This document shows, one piece after another, positions 8,358 to 17,321 of a stretch of 41,628 nucleotides of DNA. The notes under the pieces are model-generated. The model was not told the DNA's origin, did not search any database, and was given only the letters and a program-made list of their open reading frames with translations. Positions within the stretch are counted from its first letter, which is position 1; each line of letters opens with the position of its first letter. Made by a program: the position numbers and the translations under genes. Source of the DNA: Nitrosomonas sp. Nm33 (GTDB lineage: Bacteria > Pseudomonadota > Gammaproteobacteria > Burkholderiales > Nitrosomonadaceae); NCBI RefSeq assembly GCF_900107265.1, contig NZ_FNPJ01000022.1:1-41628 (forward strand), in the 5' to 3' direction.

Positions 8358-9194
8358 ATGACTGAAATCTTGCAACTTACGCCTGAGGATGCGGAGGCAC
8401 TACGTGTTGCCCATCAGCGTCTGGAGCATCCCAGCATGGCGGCGCGCCTGACCAATTTTGTCGGTTTACCGATTGAGCGCAGCCTCAAGCTGTTGCCCAA
8501 GACTTGGCACGAGAACCTGCGTCAGGGCATGAACCATACCCTGCTGACTGCACTGGAAAGCGTTATCAGTCCCTTTGATAGCCAACCTGGCATACCTGCT
8601 CAAGAACGGTACCATAAGCTGTTGGCGGCCACTTCAGGGGCTCTTGGGGGATTCTTTGGTCTACCCGCTGTTATTGCCGAGTTGCCTATGTCCACAATCA
8701 TTACTTTACGGGCTATTGCTGACATTGCGCGCAGCGAGGGTGAAGATCTGAGTGATTTGCACACCCGCCTTGCTTGCCTGGAAGTCCTGGCACTAGGCGG
8801 TCGCACTGAGGAGGATGATGCTGCAGAGGCCGGCTACTACGGCGTTCGCATAGTCTTGGCCCTGCACTTATCCAGGGTTCCGGAGAAGGTCTTGGAAAAA
8901 GGCATCCTTCAGCCATCCCACCCAGCCATGGTGGTATTGATCGCTGCTATTGCTGCCCGGTTCGGGGTCGTGGTTACTGAGAAGGCTGCAGTTCAGATGG
9001 TTCCCATACTGGGTGCCTTGAGTGGGGCGCTGGTGAATGTCATCTTCATCCAGCACTTTCAGGACATCGCTCGCGCTCACTTCTTGGTGCGCCGACTGGA
9101 GCGCAAATACGGTCCTGAGCTGATACGTCGGGAATACGAGAATTATAGCCGTGCAGAGCGGAGTCCAGTTAGCAGATCTATAAACGTGAACTGA
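8358..9194 (+). CDS. EcsC-family protein
   Basis: The 278-residue protein has the core of the EcsC family: a glycine-rich hydrophobic segment (GALGGFFGLPAVIAELPMST, about residues 94-115), then IADIARSEGEDL and a conserved LEVLALGG. EcsC proteins are membrane-associated and named after the third gene of the B. subtilis ecs ABC-transporter locus; their biochemical role is not settled. A second hydrophobic region spans about residues 195-240. AGGTAAGA precedes the ATG. No ecsAB genes adjoin; its neighbours are the phosphate operon and a Ca2+-type ATPase. Confidence 0.8.
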   Translation: MTEILQLTPEDAEALRVAHQRLEHPSMAARLTNFVGLPIERSLKLLPKTWHENLRQGMNHTLLTALESVISPFDSQPGIPAQERYHKLLAATSGALGGFFGLPAVIAELPMSTIITLRAIADIARSEGEDLSDLHTRLACLEVLALGGRTEEDDAAEAGYYGVRIVLALHLSRVPEKVLEKGILQPSHPAMVVLIAAIAARFGVVVTEKAAVQMVPILGALSGALVNVIFIQHFQDIARAHFLVRRLERKYGPELIRREYENYSRAERSPVSRSINVN

Positions 9195-9237
9195 GAAAAG
9201 TGATATGTGGGTTATGCAGCAGAAACGCAACGCCCGG

Positions 9238-9385
9238 CTAGCAGGCTGCTGAAAAACTATCTACGTTGCCGCTGCGGTGTTACAAACAGGCTCAAAATGC
9301 TCATTTATCAGATATAAACTCCGCTTTTTCGCCTGTTTTTGCCTATCATCGACTGCTTCGAATACGTTTTTCAACAGCCTGCTAG
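9238..9385. mobile_element. 148-bp MITE-like element
   Basis: The ends are CTAGCAGGCTGCTGAAAAAC and the inverse of CTAGCAGGCTGTTGAAAAAC, 20-bp inverted repeats with one mismatch. The interior is non-coding. From memory, similar CAGGCTGTTGAAAAAC-ended sequences are dispersed in many proteobacteria; I cannot search here. Its right part is included in the tandem duplication that follows. Confidence 0.7.
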
Positions 9386-9871
9386 CTTAAAAAAGCTATT
9401 CCTTTTGTGGCTGCACAATACGCTTTAGTTACTGTCCAATTACTAAAATAATCTGTGCAGCAAAATTTATATGATGGCTAGCGATACAGAATCCAAATCA
9501 GCGCTGCAAGTTTCACCAAGTTCGGGTAAGAAATCCATTAAAATCCGGATAAAATCTGTGCACACCTGCGTACCGGGCAGAGCGCGCTATCACATAAATA
9601 TCTTGTACCGTACATCTGCTTTGGGCCAGAAGCTGGAGCAGCAAATGGGAGCGATCTCAGGCATTATGGCAGTTAGAGTGAATAGCCTGACGGGGTCAGT
9701 AGTGATAGTTTATGGCAAAGATATCGCGCTGGATAAACTACCTTATTTGTTGCTTGAAGCCTGCAAGCGAGCGATTAAAAATCTTCGCTTCACCGGATCG
9801 TTAACCAAAACCGATGCAGCATTAGTTGATTTTGCTACCTATTTCGATTCGCTGTGGAAACGAACGCAAAA
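9307..9871. repeat. 565-bp tandem duplication, copy 1
   Basis: This segment, from ATCAGATATAAACTCC inside the MITE to codon 134 of the ATPase-like frame, is repeated directly at 9872-10436. The copies differ at roughly ten positions (about 98% identity by eye). The junction at 9871/9872 joins the frame to the MITE with at most one base of shared sequence. Confidence 0.9.
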
Positions 9872-9950
9872 ATCAGATATAAACTCCGCTTTTTCGCCTG
9901 TTTTTGCCTATCATCGACTGCTTCGAATACGTTTTTCAACAGCCTGCTAG
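9471..9950 (+). CDS. Truncated HMA_2-like N-terminal domain of the P-type ATPase, duplicated
   Basis: The first 134 codons repeat the N terminus of the P-type ATPase gene at 10036, with several substitutions such as Lys for Glu in SALGQKLEQ and Met for Arg in SGIMAV. Then the frame enters duplicated MITE sequence and ends at the TAG of its terminal repeat. The product would be 159 residues: a soluble HMA_2-like ferredoxin fold (about residues 30-110, VPGRARYHI...[10 protein letters not shown], no CxxC) plus about 26 MITE-encoded residues. The duplication includes the upstream region, so it may be expressed. It is either a by-product of the duplication or a free-standing regulatory domain. Confidence 0.5.
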   Translation: MMASDTESKSALQVSPSSGKKSIKIRIKSVHTCVPGRARYHINILYRTSALGQKLEQQMGAISGIMAVRVNSLTGSVVIVYGKDIALDKLPYLLLEACKRAIKNLRFTGSLTKTDAALVDFATYFDSLWKRTQKSDINSAFSPVFAYHRLLRIRFSTAC

Positions 9951-10436
9951 CCTAAAAAAGCTATTCCTTTTGTGGCTGCACAATACGCTTTAGTTACTGT
10001 CCAATTACTAAAATAATCTGTGCAGCAAAATTTATATGATGGCTAGCGATACAGAATCCAAATCAGCGCTGCAAGTTTCACCAAGTTCGGGTAAGAAATC
10101 CATTAAAATCCGGATAAAACCTGTGCACACCTGCGTACCGGGCAGAGCGCGCTATCACATAAATATCTTGTACCGTACATCTGCTTTGGGCCAGGAGCTG
10201 GGGCAGCAAATGGGAGCGATCTCAGGTATTAGGGCAGTTAGAGTGAATAGTTTGACTGGGTCAGTAGTGATAGTTTATGGCAAAGATATCGCGCTGGATA
10301 AACTACCTTATTTGTTGCTTGAAGCCTGCAAGCGAGCGATTAAAAATCTTCGCTTCACCGGATCGTTAACCAAAACCGATGCAGCATTAGTTGATTTTGC
10401 TACCTATTTCGATTCGCTGTGGAAACGAACGCAAAA
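9872..10436. repeat. 565-bp tandem duplication, copy 2
   Basis: This is the second copy of the unit at 9307-9871. It carries the right end of the MITE (to 9950), the intergenic leader and the first 134 codons of the full-length ATPase gene. Confidence 0.9.
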
Positions 10437-13197
10437 CTTATTTACTTCACCACAGGATACCCCCGTAAGTCCAAGGGCACCTCAAGATAATACCGATTGG
10501 CATATCCTTGATACAAACCAGATCTTAGAAAAATTCCATGTGGATGCGCAGCAAGGTTTGGATAAAAATTCGGTCCAACGAATGCTGCAACTGTACGGCT
10601 TGAATCAATTGCCGGAAATCGCCAGACGTTCACCTATTAGCATGTTTCTTGAGCAGTTGCTTACGCTACCGGTAGGTTTGCTCGCAGCATCCACGCTAGT
10701 CTCATTAGCAACAGGCGGGATATTGGATGCAGGCATTATTATGGGTGTAGTGCTTGTTAATGCAAGTATCGGTTTTTATACAGAAATGCAGGCGGAAAAA
10801 ATTATCAGTTCACTGACAAAAATTACTCCGCGGAATGCGCAGGTCATTCGTGACGGTGAGCTCCAGCCCATACCACATGCGAGTGTAACTGTCGGCGATA
10901 TTGTGGTGCTGCAGCCCGGTGATTTTGTCGCTGCAGATGCGCGTGTAATTAAAACCAGTCAGCTTACCGTGGACGAATCAGCCTTAACTGGTGAGAGCAT
11001 GCCCGTTTCAAAAATTGCGCTTCCCCTTGCGAGACAAGATACGCCGCTCGCAGACCGGCGCAACATGGTGTACATGGGCACCATGATAACCGGCGGCAAT
11101 GGCGTAGGTATTGTCATCGCGACCGGTGTCAATACACAAATTGGACAAATACAAAGTCTCGTTGGTGAGGCGCGCCCGCCTGAAACACCGATGCAACAGG
11201 AATTAGATCATATTGGTACCCAATTAGCGCTCGCGAGTGGTGCAATCTGTTTGGGTATGTTTGCGCTAGGAATGTTGCGCGGTTATGGCTTATTGCAAAT
11301 GTTGAAGAGTTCTATATCACTGGCCGTAGCAGCAGTGCCGGAAGGATTGCCGGCTGTGGCCACTACCACGCTTGCACTCGGCATTCGCAAGATGCGCAAA
11401 TATAATGTAGCGGTACGCCATCTTGACGCAGTAGAAACGCTAGGTTCGGTACAAGTTTTTTGCCTGGATAAAACCGGTACATTAACCTTAAACCGAATGA
11501 CTGCCGTTACGGCCCATGTGGGTAGCAAGCGCTATCTCGTGTCTGGTGAACAATTACTCATAGGCGATAAACCTGTATCAGGATTTTCCGATGACAGTTA
11601 TCGGCGTTTTCTGGAAATTATCAGCCTTTGTAATGAATCGATGCTGCCAAATAGCAGGCAGCAAACCCGCTTGAACGGTACACCCACAGAAAATGCCCTG
11701 TTGGAGTTAGCCAGATTCAGCGGCTTGGATATTACATCATTGCGGCAGTTATACCCCTACTACAAAATCAAGTACCGTGCGGAGAATCAACCGTATATGT
11801 GTACTTTTCACCGCTTGCCGCATGAGCGCTACCTCATTGCCGTGAAAGGGAGTCCGCAAGAAGTATTAGCCTTATGTGATTTTTACCAAGACCAAGGTGG
11901 CATACATCCCATAGACGATGCTTTTCGTACCTCGGTAATTAATATTAATAATCAGATGGCGGGCGATGCATTGCGCGTGCTGGGTGTGGCTTACGCGGAG
12001 AAACCCATGCAAGAGGAAGAGGTCCCTGCCCATTTGACCTGGCTTGGGTTGGTAGGTATGACCGATCCCTTACGTACCGGCATGCCCGACTTGATGCGTT
12101 TATTCCATCGAGCTGGAATTCATACCGTCATGATTACAGGAGACCAGGCCAGTACTGCTTATGCAATTGGCAAACAACTGAATTTGAGCAACGGTAAACC
12201 GCTACAGATTCTGGATTCTACTCGCCTGGAAAAACTCGATCAGAAAATATTAAGCGGCGTGATTCACGATGTGCATGTATTTGCCCGTGTTAGCCCAGCC
12301 AACAAACTGCAAATTGTGCAAGCTATCCAGAAGACCGGCAAGATTGTCGCTATGACCGGGGATGGCATTAACGATGGTCCGGCACTAAAGGCGGCGAATA
12401 TCGGAGTCGCCATGGGTGGCGCATCTTCCGATGTGGCGCGTTCGGTTTCAGATGTCGTGTTGGAAGACGACAACTTGCATACTATGATCGTTGCTGTGGA
12501 GCATGGGCGTACTATTTATAATAACATCCGCAAGTCCATTCACTATCTGATATCAACCAACATGTCCGAAATCGAAGTGATGCTGGCCGGTATTGCAGTG
12601 GGGGCAGGTGAAGTATTAAGTCCAATGCAACTTCTGTGGATCAATCTTGTAACCGATATATTTCCAGGGCTTGCTTTATCTATGGAGACACCGTCTGCAG
12701 ATATCATGCTGCAACCGCCACGTGATCCTCAAGAGAAAATCATAAGGCGCCAGGATTTAATACGTATGGCGCGGGAATCCGCAATCATCACTACCGGATC
12801 TATGGCAGCATATGGCTACGGATTTTTACGCTACGGTATTGGTCCGCAATCTAACACCATACTTTTCAATTCGTTGACACTCGGGCAATTGCTCCATTCG
12901 ATTACCTGCCGCTCGGAAACCCACTCAATATTTAGTCGTGGCGCATTGCCGCCTAATTCATATTTAAATTATGCTATTGGAGGGTCTGGTCTATTACAAG
13001 CTATGGTAATGCTGGTTCCTGGTTTGCGAAGCCGGCTTAGATCATCGCCCCTAAATGTACTCGATTTGTTAGTCGTTCTAGGGGGGGCTGCAGTCCCCAT
13101 GCTGATCAATGACAGTTTCAAACACATCATCAAACAAAGTGGCGCAAACACATTGACCATTGATGTTTCACAAACAATTAAGGAGACGGCAACATGA
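10036..13197 (+). CDS. P2-type cation (probably Ca2+) ATPase with N-terminal HMA_2-like domain
   Basis: The 1053-residue pump has an HMA_2-like domain (about 25-110, VPGRARYH, no CxxC) followed by a cation-ATPase N-terminal segment (about 150-220). The catalytic signatures follow: TGES, DKTGTLT (phosphorylated Asp478), KGSP, TGD and TGDGINDGP (near 775). The ion-site residues of SERCA-type Ca2+ pumps are present: PEGLP in TM4 (Glu436), Asn842 and Glu845 in TM5, and NLVTD in TM6 (Asn870, Thr873, Asp874). It therefore looks like a P2A pump, not a P1B heavy-metal pump, despite the HMA_2 module. Mn2+ is an alternative substrate. Its stop overlaps the next gene by 4 bp. Confidence 0.85.
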   Translation: MMASDTESKSALQVSPSSGKKSIKIRIKPVHTCVPGRARYHINILYRTSALGQELGQQMGAISGIRAVRVNSLTGSVVIVYGKDIALDKLPYLLLEACKRAIKNLRFTGSLTKTDAALVDFATYFDSLWKRTQNLFTSPQDTPVSPRAPQDNTDWHILDTNQILEKFHVDAQQGLDKNSVQRMLQLYGLNQLPEIARRSPISMFLEQLLTLPVGLLAASTLVSLATGGILDAGIIMGVVLVNASIGFYTEMQAEKIISSLTKITPRNAQVIRDGELQPIPHASVTVGDIVVLQPGDFVAADARVIKTSQLTVDESALTGESMPVSKIALPLARQDTPLADRRNMVYMGTMITGGNGVGIVIATGVNTQIGQIQSLVGEARPPETPMQQELDHIGTQLALASGAICLGMFALGMLRGYGLLQMLKSSISLAVAAVPEGLPAVATTTLALGIRKMRKYNVAVRHLDAVETLGSVQVFCLDKTGTLTLNRMTAVTAHVGSKRYLVSGEQLLIGDKPVSGFSDDSYRRFLEIISLCNESMLPNSRQQTRLNGTPTENALLELARFSGLDITSLRQLYPYYKIKYRAENQPYMCTFHRLPHERYLIAVKGSPQEVLALCDFYQDQGGIHPIDDAFRTSVININNQMAGDALRVLGVAYAEKPMQEEEVPAHLTWLGLVGMTDPLRTGMPDLMRLFHRAGIHTVMITGDQASTAYAIGKQLNLSNGKPLQILDSTRLEKLDQKILSGVIHDVHVFARVSPANKLQIVQAIQKTGKIVAMTGDGINDGPALKAANIGVAMGGASSDVARSVSDVVLEDDNLHTMIVAVEHGRTIYNNIRKSIHYLISTNMSEIEVMLAGIAVGAGEVLSPMQLLWINLVTDIFPGLALSMETPSADIMLQPPRDPQEKIIRRQDLIRMARESAIITTGSMAAYGYGFLRYGIGPQSNTILFNSLTLGQLLHSITCRSETHSIFSRGALPPNSYLNYAIGGSGLLQAMVMLVPGLRSRLRSSPLNVLDLLVVLGGAAVPMLINDSFKHIIKQSGANTLTIDVSQTIKETAT

Positions 13198-14381
13198 CAG
13201 CAAATTTTATATTTACGTCCGCGTCGGTAACTGCCGGGCATCCGGATAAATTGTGTGATCAAATCAGCGACGCCATTGTTGATCAATTCCTGCAACAGGA
13301 TCCTTACTCGCGAATTAATGCGGAGTGTGCGGTAGCAAGTGGTGTGATATTCATTGCAGCGCGGTTTGCATCGAATGCGGTAGTGGATATTCCTGAGGTT
13401 ACCCGCCATGTGATTGAGAATGCGGGCTATACTCAATCTGACTTTAATGCAAAAGATTGCACCATTCTTACCAATTTTGCTGAGTTGCCAACAGATGAAT
13501 ATGTCACACGTGATGAAACACAAATGAGTGATGCGGAGTTGGACAACATTACTGCAGAAAATCATGCAACAGTGTTCGGCTATGCCTGTAGGCAAACGCC
13601 GACCATGCTGCCTATGCCAATTTGGCTGGCACATCGATTCGCACGGCAATTGTCGCAGGTGCGTGAAAGTGAACGTATATCCGGTTTGTTGCCAGATGGA
13701 ATGTCGGAAGTCGCAATTGAATACATAGACAACAAGCCGGAGCGCATTCACAGCATGGTGTTGGTTGCCAGTCACAATGAAGTTCGCTCCGATAATGTTA
13801 AAGATTTAAATGCTGCATTAATCAAATATGTGATTGAACCAGTTGTCGAACAAACCGGTATTCGTATTGATAAAGACACAAATATTTACATTAATCCACA
13901 AGGTCCTTTTTTTGGTGGTGGACCTAAAGTGCATGCAGGGCTTACGGGGAGGAAAGTGGCTATTGATGGGTACGGTCAATATTGCCGCATGGGCAGCGCT
14001 GCCCTGAGTGGAAAAGATCCATTGCGCATAGACCGTACAGGGAATTATATCGCCCGTTACGCTGCGAAAAATATCGTCGCGGCAGGACTGGCAGAAGAAT
14101 GTGAAGTGTTGGTGAGTTACTGCATAGGTCTAGCGAAGCCGGTAACAGTTCAAGTCAATACTTTTGGTACTGGTAATATTTCCGATCATGACATTGCAGC
14201 GCGTTTACTCGATGTGATTGATTTCCGGCCAGGCGCTGTGATTAAACAATTCAATTTACGAACTTTACCGGCTAACAGGGATGGTTTTTACCGGAGACTT
14301 GCAGTGTATGGCCATGTGGGCAGGGACGATATTGAGTTGCCTTGGGAAAAAACGGATTTGATAAATTTATTATCCAGTTAG
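13194..14381 (+). CDS. Divergent S-adenosylmethionine synthetase (MetK) paralogue
   Basis: The 395-residue protein aligns end to end with MetK (ATP + methionine to SAM). It keeps GHPDK (His16, Asp18, Lys19), FGYA, GLTGRK, SGKDP and the C-terminal PWEKTD. Three acidic positions of E. coli MetK differ: Glu8 is Ala10, Asp118 is Asn123, and the Asp of GDxGLTGRK (Asp238) is His247. The pairing with a P-type ATPase by a 4-bp ATGA overlap, with AAGGAG 8 nt upstream, is unusual for a housekeeping metK. It may be a SAM synthetase with altered kinetics, or act on other substrates. Another metK is presumably elsewhere in the genome. Confidence 0.8.
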   Translation: MTANFIFTSASVTAGHPDKLCDQISDAIVDQFLQQDPYSRINAECAVASGVIFIAARFASNAVVDIPEVTRHVIENAGYTQSDFNAKDCTILTNFAELPTDEYVTRDETQMSDAELDNITAENHATVFGYACRQTPTMLPMPIWLAHRFARQLSQVRESERISGLLPDGMSEVAIEYIDNKPERIHSMVLVASHNEVRSDNVKDLNAALIKYVIEPVVEQTGIRIDKDTNIYINPQGPFFGGGPKVHAGLTGRKVAIDGYGQYCRMGSAALSGKDPLRIDRTGNYIARYAAKNIVAAGLAEECEVLVSYCIGLAKPVTVQVNTFGTGNISDHDIAARLLDVIDFRPGAVIKQFNLRTLPANRDGFYRRLAVYGHVGRDDIELPWEKTDLINLLSS

Positions 14382-14486
14382 GGAGCTAAGAGAGCTCTGA
14401 ACAACTGTCTTTACAAGCGAATTGCTGCATTTTGGGTAGCGCTCAAAAATTAGCGAGCGATGAAATGATTGTCCCTTTTCGTGTTG

Positions 14487-14987
14487 TTAAGGCTTTTTAG
14501 GTCTTATCAATTCAATGGCATACCAGAACAGGCTGATCGCATTGCCAAATACAGCACCTTGTGTGAGTTGTCGCGCAGCAAACATTACGAAGCTAATAAA
14601 CAGGATAGAACGCAAATCTAGAGAACCATTACTGAATTCTTTTAAAGTAGAATCTAATGATGCAAACGTGTTTGAGGCTTTTTGCGCAGCAGTTTGTTGG
14701 TCAGTTGCTGTAAATACCTCGCCAGATTTTTCGATTTGATAATCTTTGGATTCGAAGTCAAGTAAGGGATGGTTTTTTATGCGCTCAATCAACGTATCTT
14801 GTTCGATCTCGCCATAAAGCAGCAAAACACTGCCAGTTAATACATTTGCCGTGACCTGCTTGACACCATCAAAACTACTACAATATACCTGCAAATCTTC
14901 AAAGAAAGATGGATCGTAGCGTTTCGCGGGTACTTTGAAACGAATTCTCCCGGGAGTAATATGGATAATTTGCGCTGACCATTTCAT
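14487..14987 (-). CDS. HMA_2-like domain protein with C-terminal hydrophobic segment
   Basis: The 166-residue product begins with an HMA_2-like fold (about residues 5-80) with IIHITPGRIRFKVP and VLTGSVLLLYG, the same two signatures as in the P-type ATPase N terminus and the protein at 15519. There is no CxxC metal site. A linker (about 85-115) follows, and then a hydrophobic region (about 120-160, LRSILFISFVMFAARQ, AISLFWYAIEL) that probably inserts in the membrane. It lies 4 nt after the DUF5132 gene and faces the ATPase-metK operon tail to tail. Its function is unknown; membrane-linked partner of the pump is a guess from context. Confidence 0.7.
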   Translation of the reverse strand: MKWSAQIIHITPGRIRFKVPAKRYDPSFFEDLQVYCSSFDGVKQVTANVLTGSVLLLYGEIEQDTLIERIKNHPLLDFESKDYQIEKSGEVFTATDQQTAAQKASNTFASLDSTLKEFSNGSLDLRSILFISFVMFAARQLTQGAVFGNAISLFWYAIELIRPKKP

Positions 14988-14991
14988 AAAG

Positions 14992-15345
14992 CTAGGATGT
15001 GGGAGGCGCTTTTTGTTCCGAAACTGTTTCAGACCCTGCTTCTGAGATATCTACGCTATCTTCGATAATCACTTCTGTTGTTGCCGTTGCAGATGCTGCT
15101 CTCGCCCGTTCCTCATCAATTTCTGCCCGGGCTTCTGCAACCAGATCTTCAACTACTTCTCCCAATTCGGCAGCAGTTTCACGACCCTTATTCAAAAGCA
15201 GAATGCCAGATTTGATCGCCGCACGCGCTAAAGGTCTTGCAGCTTGCACAACTGCGGGCAGTATGACCGGCGCCAGAATGGCTGCAGCAATGCCTATTGC
15301 AAAACCCTTGCCAGTACTACTTTTAAAAAAATCTTCGACTGACAT
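14992..15345 (-). CDS. DUF5132-type small membrane-associated protein
   Basis: The 117-residue protein starts MSVEDFFKSSTGKGFAIGIA; I chose the ATG at 15345, which is 5 nt after GAGG, over the ATG three bases earlier. A hydrophobic, glycine/alanine-rich segment (about 12-42) is followed by an amphipathic helix and an acidic, alanine-rich tail with likely coiled-coil character (about 55-117). This layout fits DUF5132 proteins, which from memory often adjoin HMA_2 proteins and P-type ATPases. It lies between two HMA_2-like genes. The function is unknown. Confidence 0.7.
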   Translation of the reverse strand: MSVEDFFKSSTGKGFAIGIAAAILAPVILPAVVQAARPLARAAIKSGILLLNKGRETAAELGEVVEDLVAEARAEIDEERARAASATATTEVIIEDSVDISEAGSETVSEQKAPPTS

Positions 15346-15518
15346 CATCACCTCGAAATAAAAAGTGGGCAGTGTTCGTTCGGTGAATTAAAAATATAAC
15401 TTTCAGTATAAGATGCTGATACTGAAAGTTATCAGATCAGCATAAGTTTAAAGCCAATACGTTATAGATTAATTTTCCTTATTCCATCAAGCATTGCGCA
15501 AATTTATAAATACCAATG

Positions 15519-15809
15519 TTATTCAACCAGATACGGCCGCAATTTTTCCGTATCTAAATCCGGAAATAATTTTTTTAAAGTTGCTAATAAGTGATCAGAA
15601 TTTTTTGCATCCTTAATGGCATATTTATCATACTTGACCAGCACGCTGCCTGTCAGTGCATTGATTTCTACTTCAGTAATACACAGCGTATTCGATAATT
15701 CTATTTCTACTTTTTTTGCAAAAGTTTCATTATTTTTTACTTTATCAACTTTTAAGCGCACGCGTCCTGGAGAAAAATGCGAGATTCTGATGCCTGGAAA
15801 GCTAAACAT
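15519..15809 (-). CDS. Small HMA_2-like domain protein
   Basis: The 96-residue product is a single ferredoxin-like fold with HFSPGRVRLKVDK at the start and EINALTGSVLVKYD at the middle. These are the same positions that mark the ATPase N terminus and the protein at 14487. It lacks CxxC and membrane segments, so it is probably cytoplasmic or an interaction module. It precedes DUF5132 on the minus strand with a 167-bp gap, so it may have its own promoter. No clear ribosome-binding site is visible before the ATG. Confidence 0.7.
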   Translation of the reverse strand: MFSFPGIRISHFSPGRVRLKVDKVKNNETFAKKVEIELSNTLCITEVEINALTGSVLVKYDKYAIKDAKNSDHLLATLKKLFPDLDTEKLRPYLVE

Positions 15810-16081
15810 GATGGATACTTTAATGATTAACTTAATTTAGAGCAAGTGATTCAGCTAAATTATTGCTGAGTACATGCACTTAAACATTGGTGTCTTATTG
15901 TTAGCAATCGATATATTGTACGAATTGATGGTATATAAGTAGACAGCTTATTGTCAATTTATGAATTCGTTGGCGTGTTTGACTGCCAATCCGAATTTAA
16001 GTAAAAAAGCAAAGGGACGTTTATTTTTTCTATAAACGTCTACAACACTACACTTTGTTAAGAAAGGAGGGCTTCTGCTTG

Positions 16082-17101
16082 ATGATATCGCCCCACGCCT
16101 TACCTTGGCTGGAGTTCCTGCTCTGTCTGTCAGTAATCGGCTATGCCGGCGTCAAGCTGTCGGTATTCGGTGACGTTATCGCTGACAAGACCGGATTAGG
16201 CGGTAGCTGGGTCGGTGTGATAATGCTGGCAACTGTCACTTCGCTGCCCGAGTTGGTGACGGGTGTGATTTCCGTGACTGTCGCTGAACTGCCGGATATT
16301 GCTGTGGGCAATGCCTTGGGTGCCTGTGTCATCAATCTCTTCATTTTAGTACTATTGGACTTTTTGCACCGTGGCGAATCTGTCTTTCAGGAATCGAGCC
16401 AGGGCCACATCCTCTCGGCCAGTTTCGGTGTGTTGATGATAGGTTTTGTGGGCTTCAGTATCCTGCTATCCCACAACGGCTATCAGCTAAGTTTCGGGCA
16501 CATGGGGTTTTACACATTCATATTAGTGATCATGTATGGTGTAGCCGTGCGCAGCGTTTTCCAATACGAAAAAAATCATGTGGCGGCTTTTGCCGATCAC
16601 GCGCCAGATCGGCGGCCAGACCTGAGTCTCTTCCAGTCCGTGGCACGTTATGCGGCGGCCGCCGTGTTGGTGGTGATCGCGGCCATCGCGCTCCCTTTCG
16701 TAGGTGAGCATATCGCGCAGGATATGGGCTGGCAACGCAGCTTCGTGGGTACGGTATTTATCGCCTTGGCTACCAGCATCCCAGAGATGGTAGTCTCCAT
16801 CGCTGCCATGCGCATTGGCGCACTGAATATGGCGATGGCCAGTTTGCTGGGCAGCAACTTGTTTACTATGTTCATCCTTGCGATCGACGATGTACTTTAT
16901 ACTCGCGGACCATTACTGGCTCATGTCTCGCCTGTGCATGGTGTTTCGGCATTCTCCGCGGTCATGATGACTAGTCTTGCCATTATCGGGCTTTTTTATC
17001 GGCCCAACGGCCGTGTTCTCCACACCGTCGGCTGGACGAGTCTCTTTATGTTCGTTGTCTACCTGCTCAACACGTATATTCTCTATCTGTATGAACATTG
17101 A
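16082..17101 (+). CDS. CaCA-family cation exchanger (Na+/Ca2+ or H+/Ca2+ antiporter)
   Basis: The 339-residue membrane protein has the two alpha repeats of the calcium/cation antiporter superfamily. The first reads MLATVTSLPELVTG followed by VGNALGACVINL; the second, in inverted topology, reads IALATSIPEMVVS followed by ASLLGSNLFTM. The acidic residues of these repeats bind the ion in the family. About ten helices are expected. The ATG at 16082 is 11 nt after AAGGAGG; a TTG at 16079 is better spaced and would add one residue. Co-location with a Ca2+-type pump suggests calcium handling, but which counter-ion is used cannot be read from the sequence. Confidence 0.85.
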   Translation: MISPHALPWLEFLLCLSVIGYAGVKLSVFGDVIADKTGLGGSWVGVIMLATVTSLPELVTGVISVTVAELPDIAVGNALGACVINLFILVLLDFLHRGESVFQESSQGHILSASFGVLMIGFVGFSILLSHNGYQLSFGHMGFYTFILVIMYGVAVRSVFQYEKNHVAAFADHAPDRRPDLSLFQSVARYAAAAVLVVIAAIALPFVGEHIAQDMGWQRSFVGTVFIALATSIPEMVVSIAAMRIGALNMAMASLLGSNLFTMFILAIDDVLYTRGPLLAHVSPVHGVSAFSAVMMTSLAIIGLFYRPNGRVLHTVGWTSLFMFVVYLLNTYILYLYEH

Positions 17102-17321
17102 TGCTGGACAGTGAAGCAGGGTGTTCCTCCCACAACTGCGTTTAGTCAGATATGTCCAGCACGTGCTGCACTCTGCTGCTGGGGATCCCGTGTGTTGTCA
17201 TTATCACTCTTCCCAAGGTGGCAAAATTGTTGACTGGAATGGTTTTTCCCGTTGCCCGGATGACCAAGCGCGATAAGTGGGGAAGCTCTGGATCATGCTG
17301 AAATACTATCTTGGCAGGCTG

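Noticed and set aside
12969..13775. Long open frame (268 codons) on the minus strand across the ATPase-metK junction
   Set aside because: It lies antisense to two strongly conserved genes, has no ribosome-binding site and no known domain.
10036..15809. A ferrosome-like iron-storage cluster (P1B-6 ATPase with small HMA-type proteins)
   Set aside because: The pump has PEGLP, TM5 Asn/Glu and NLVTD, the ion-site residues of P2 (Ca2+-type) pumps, not P1B features. The resemblance of the small PGR[IV]R proteins is noted but is not enough to call a ferrosome.
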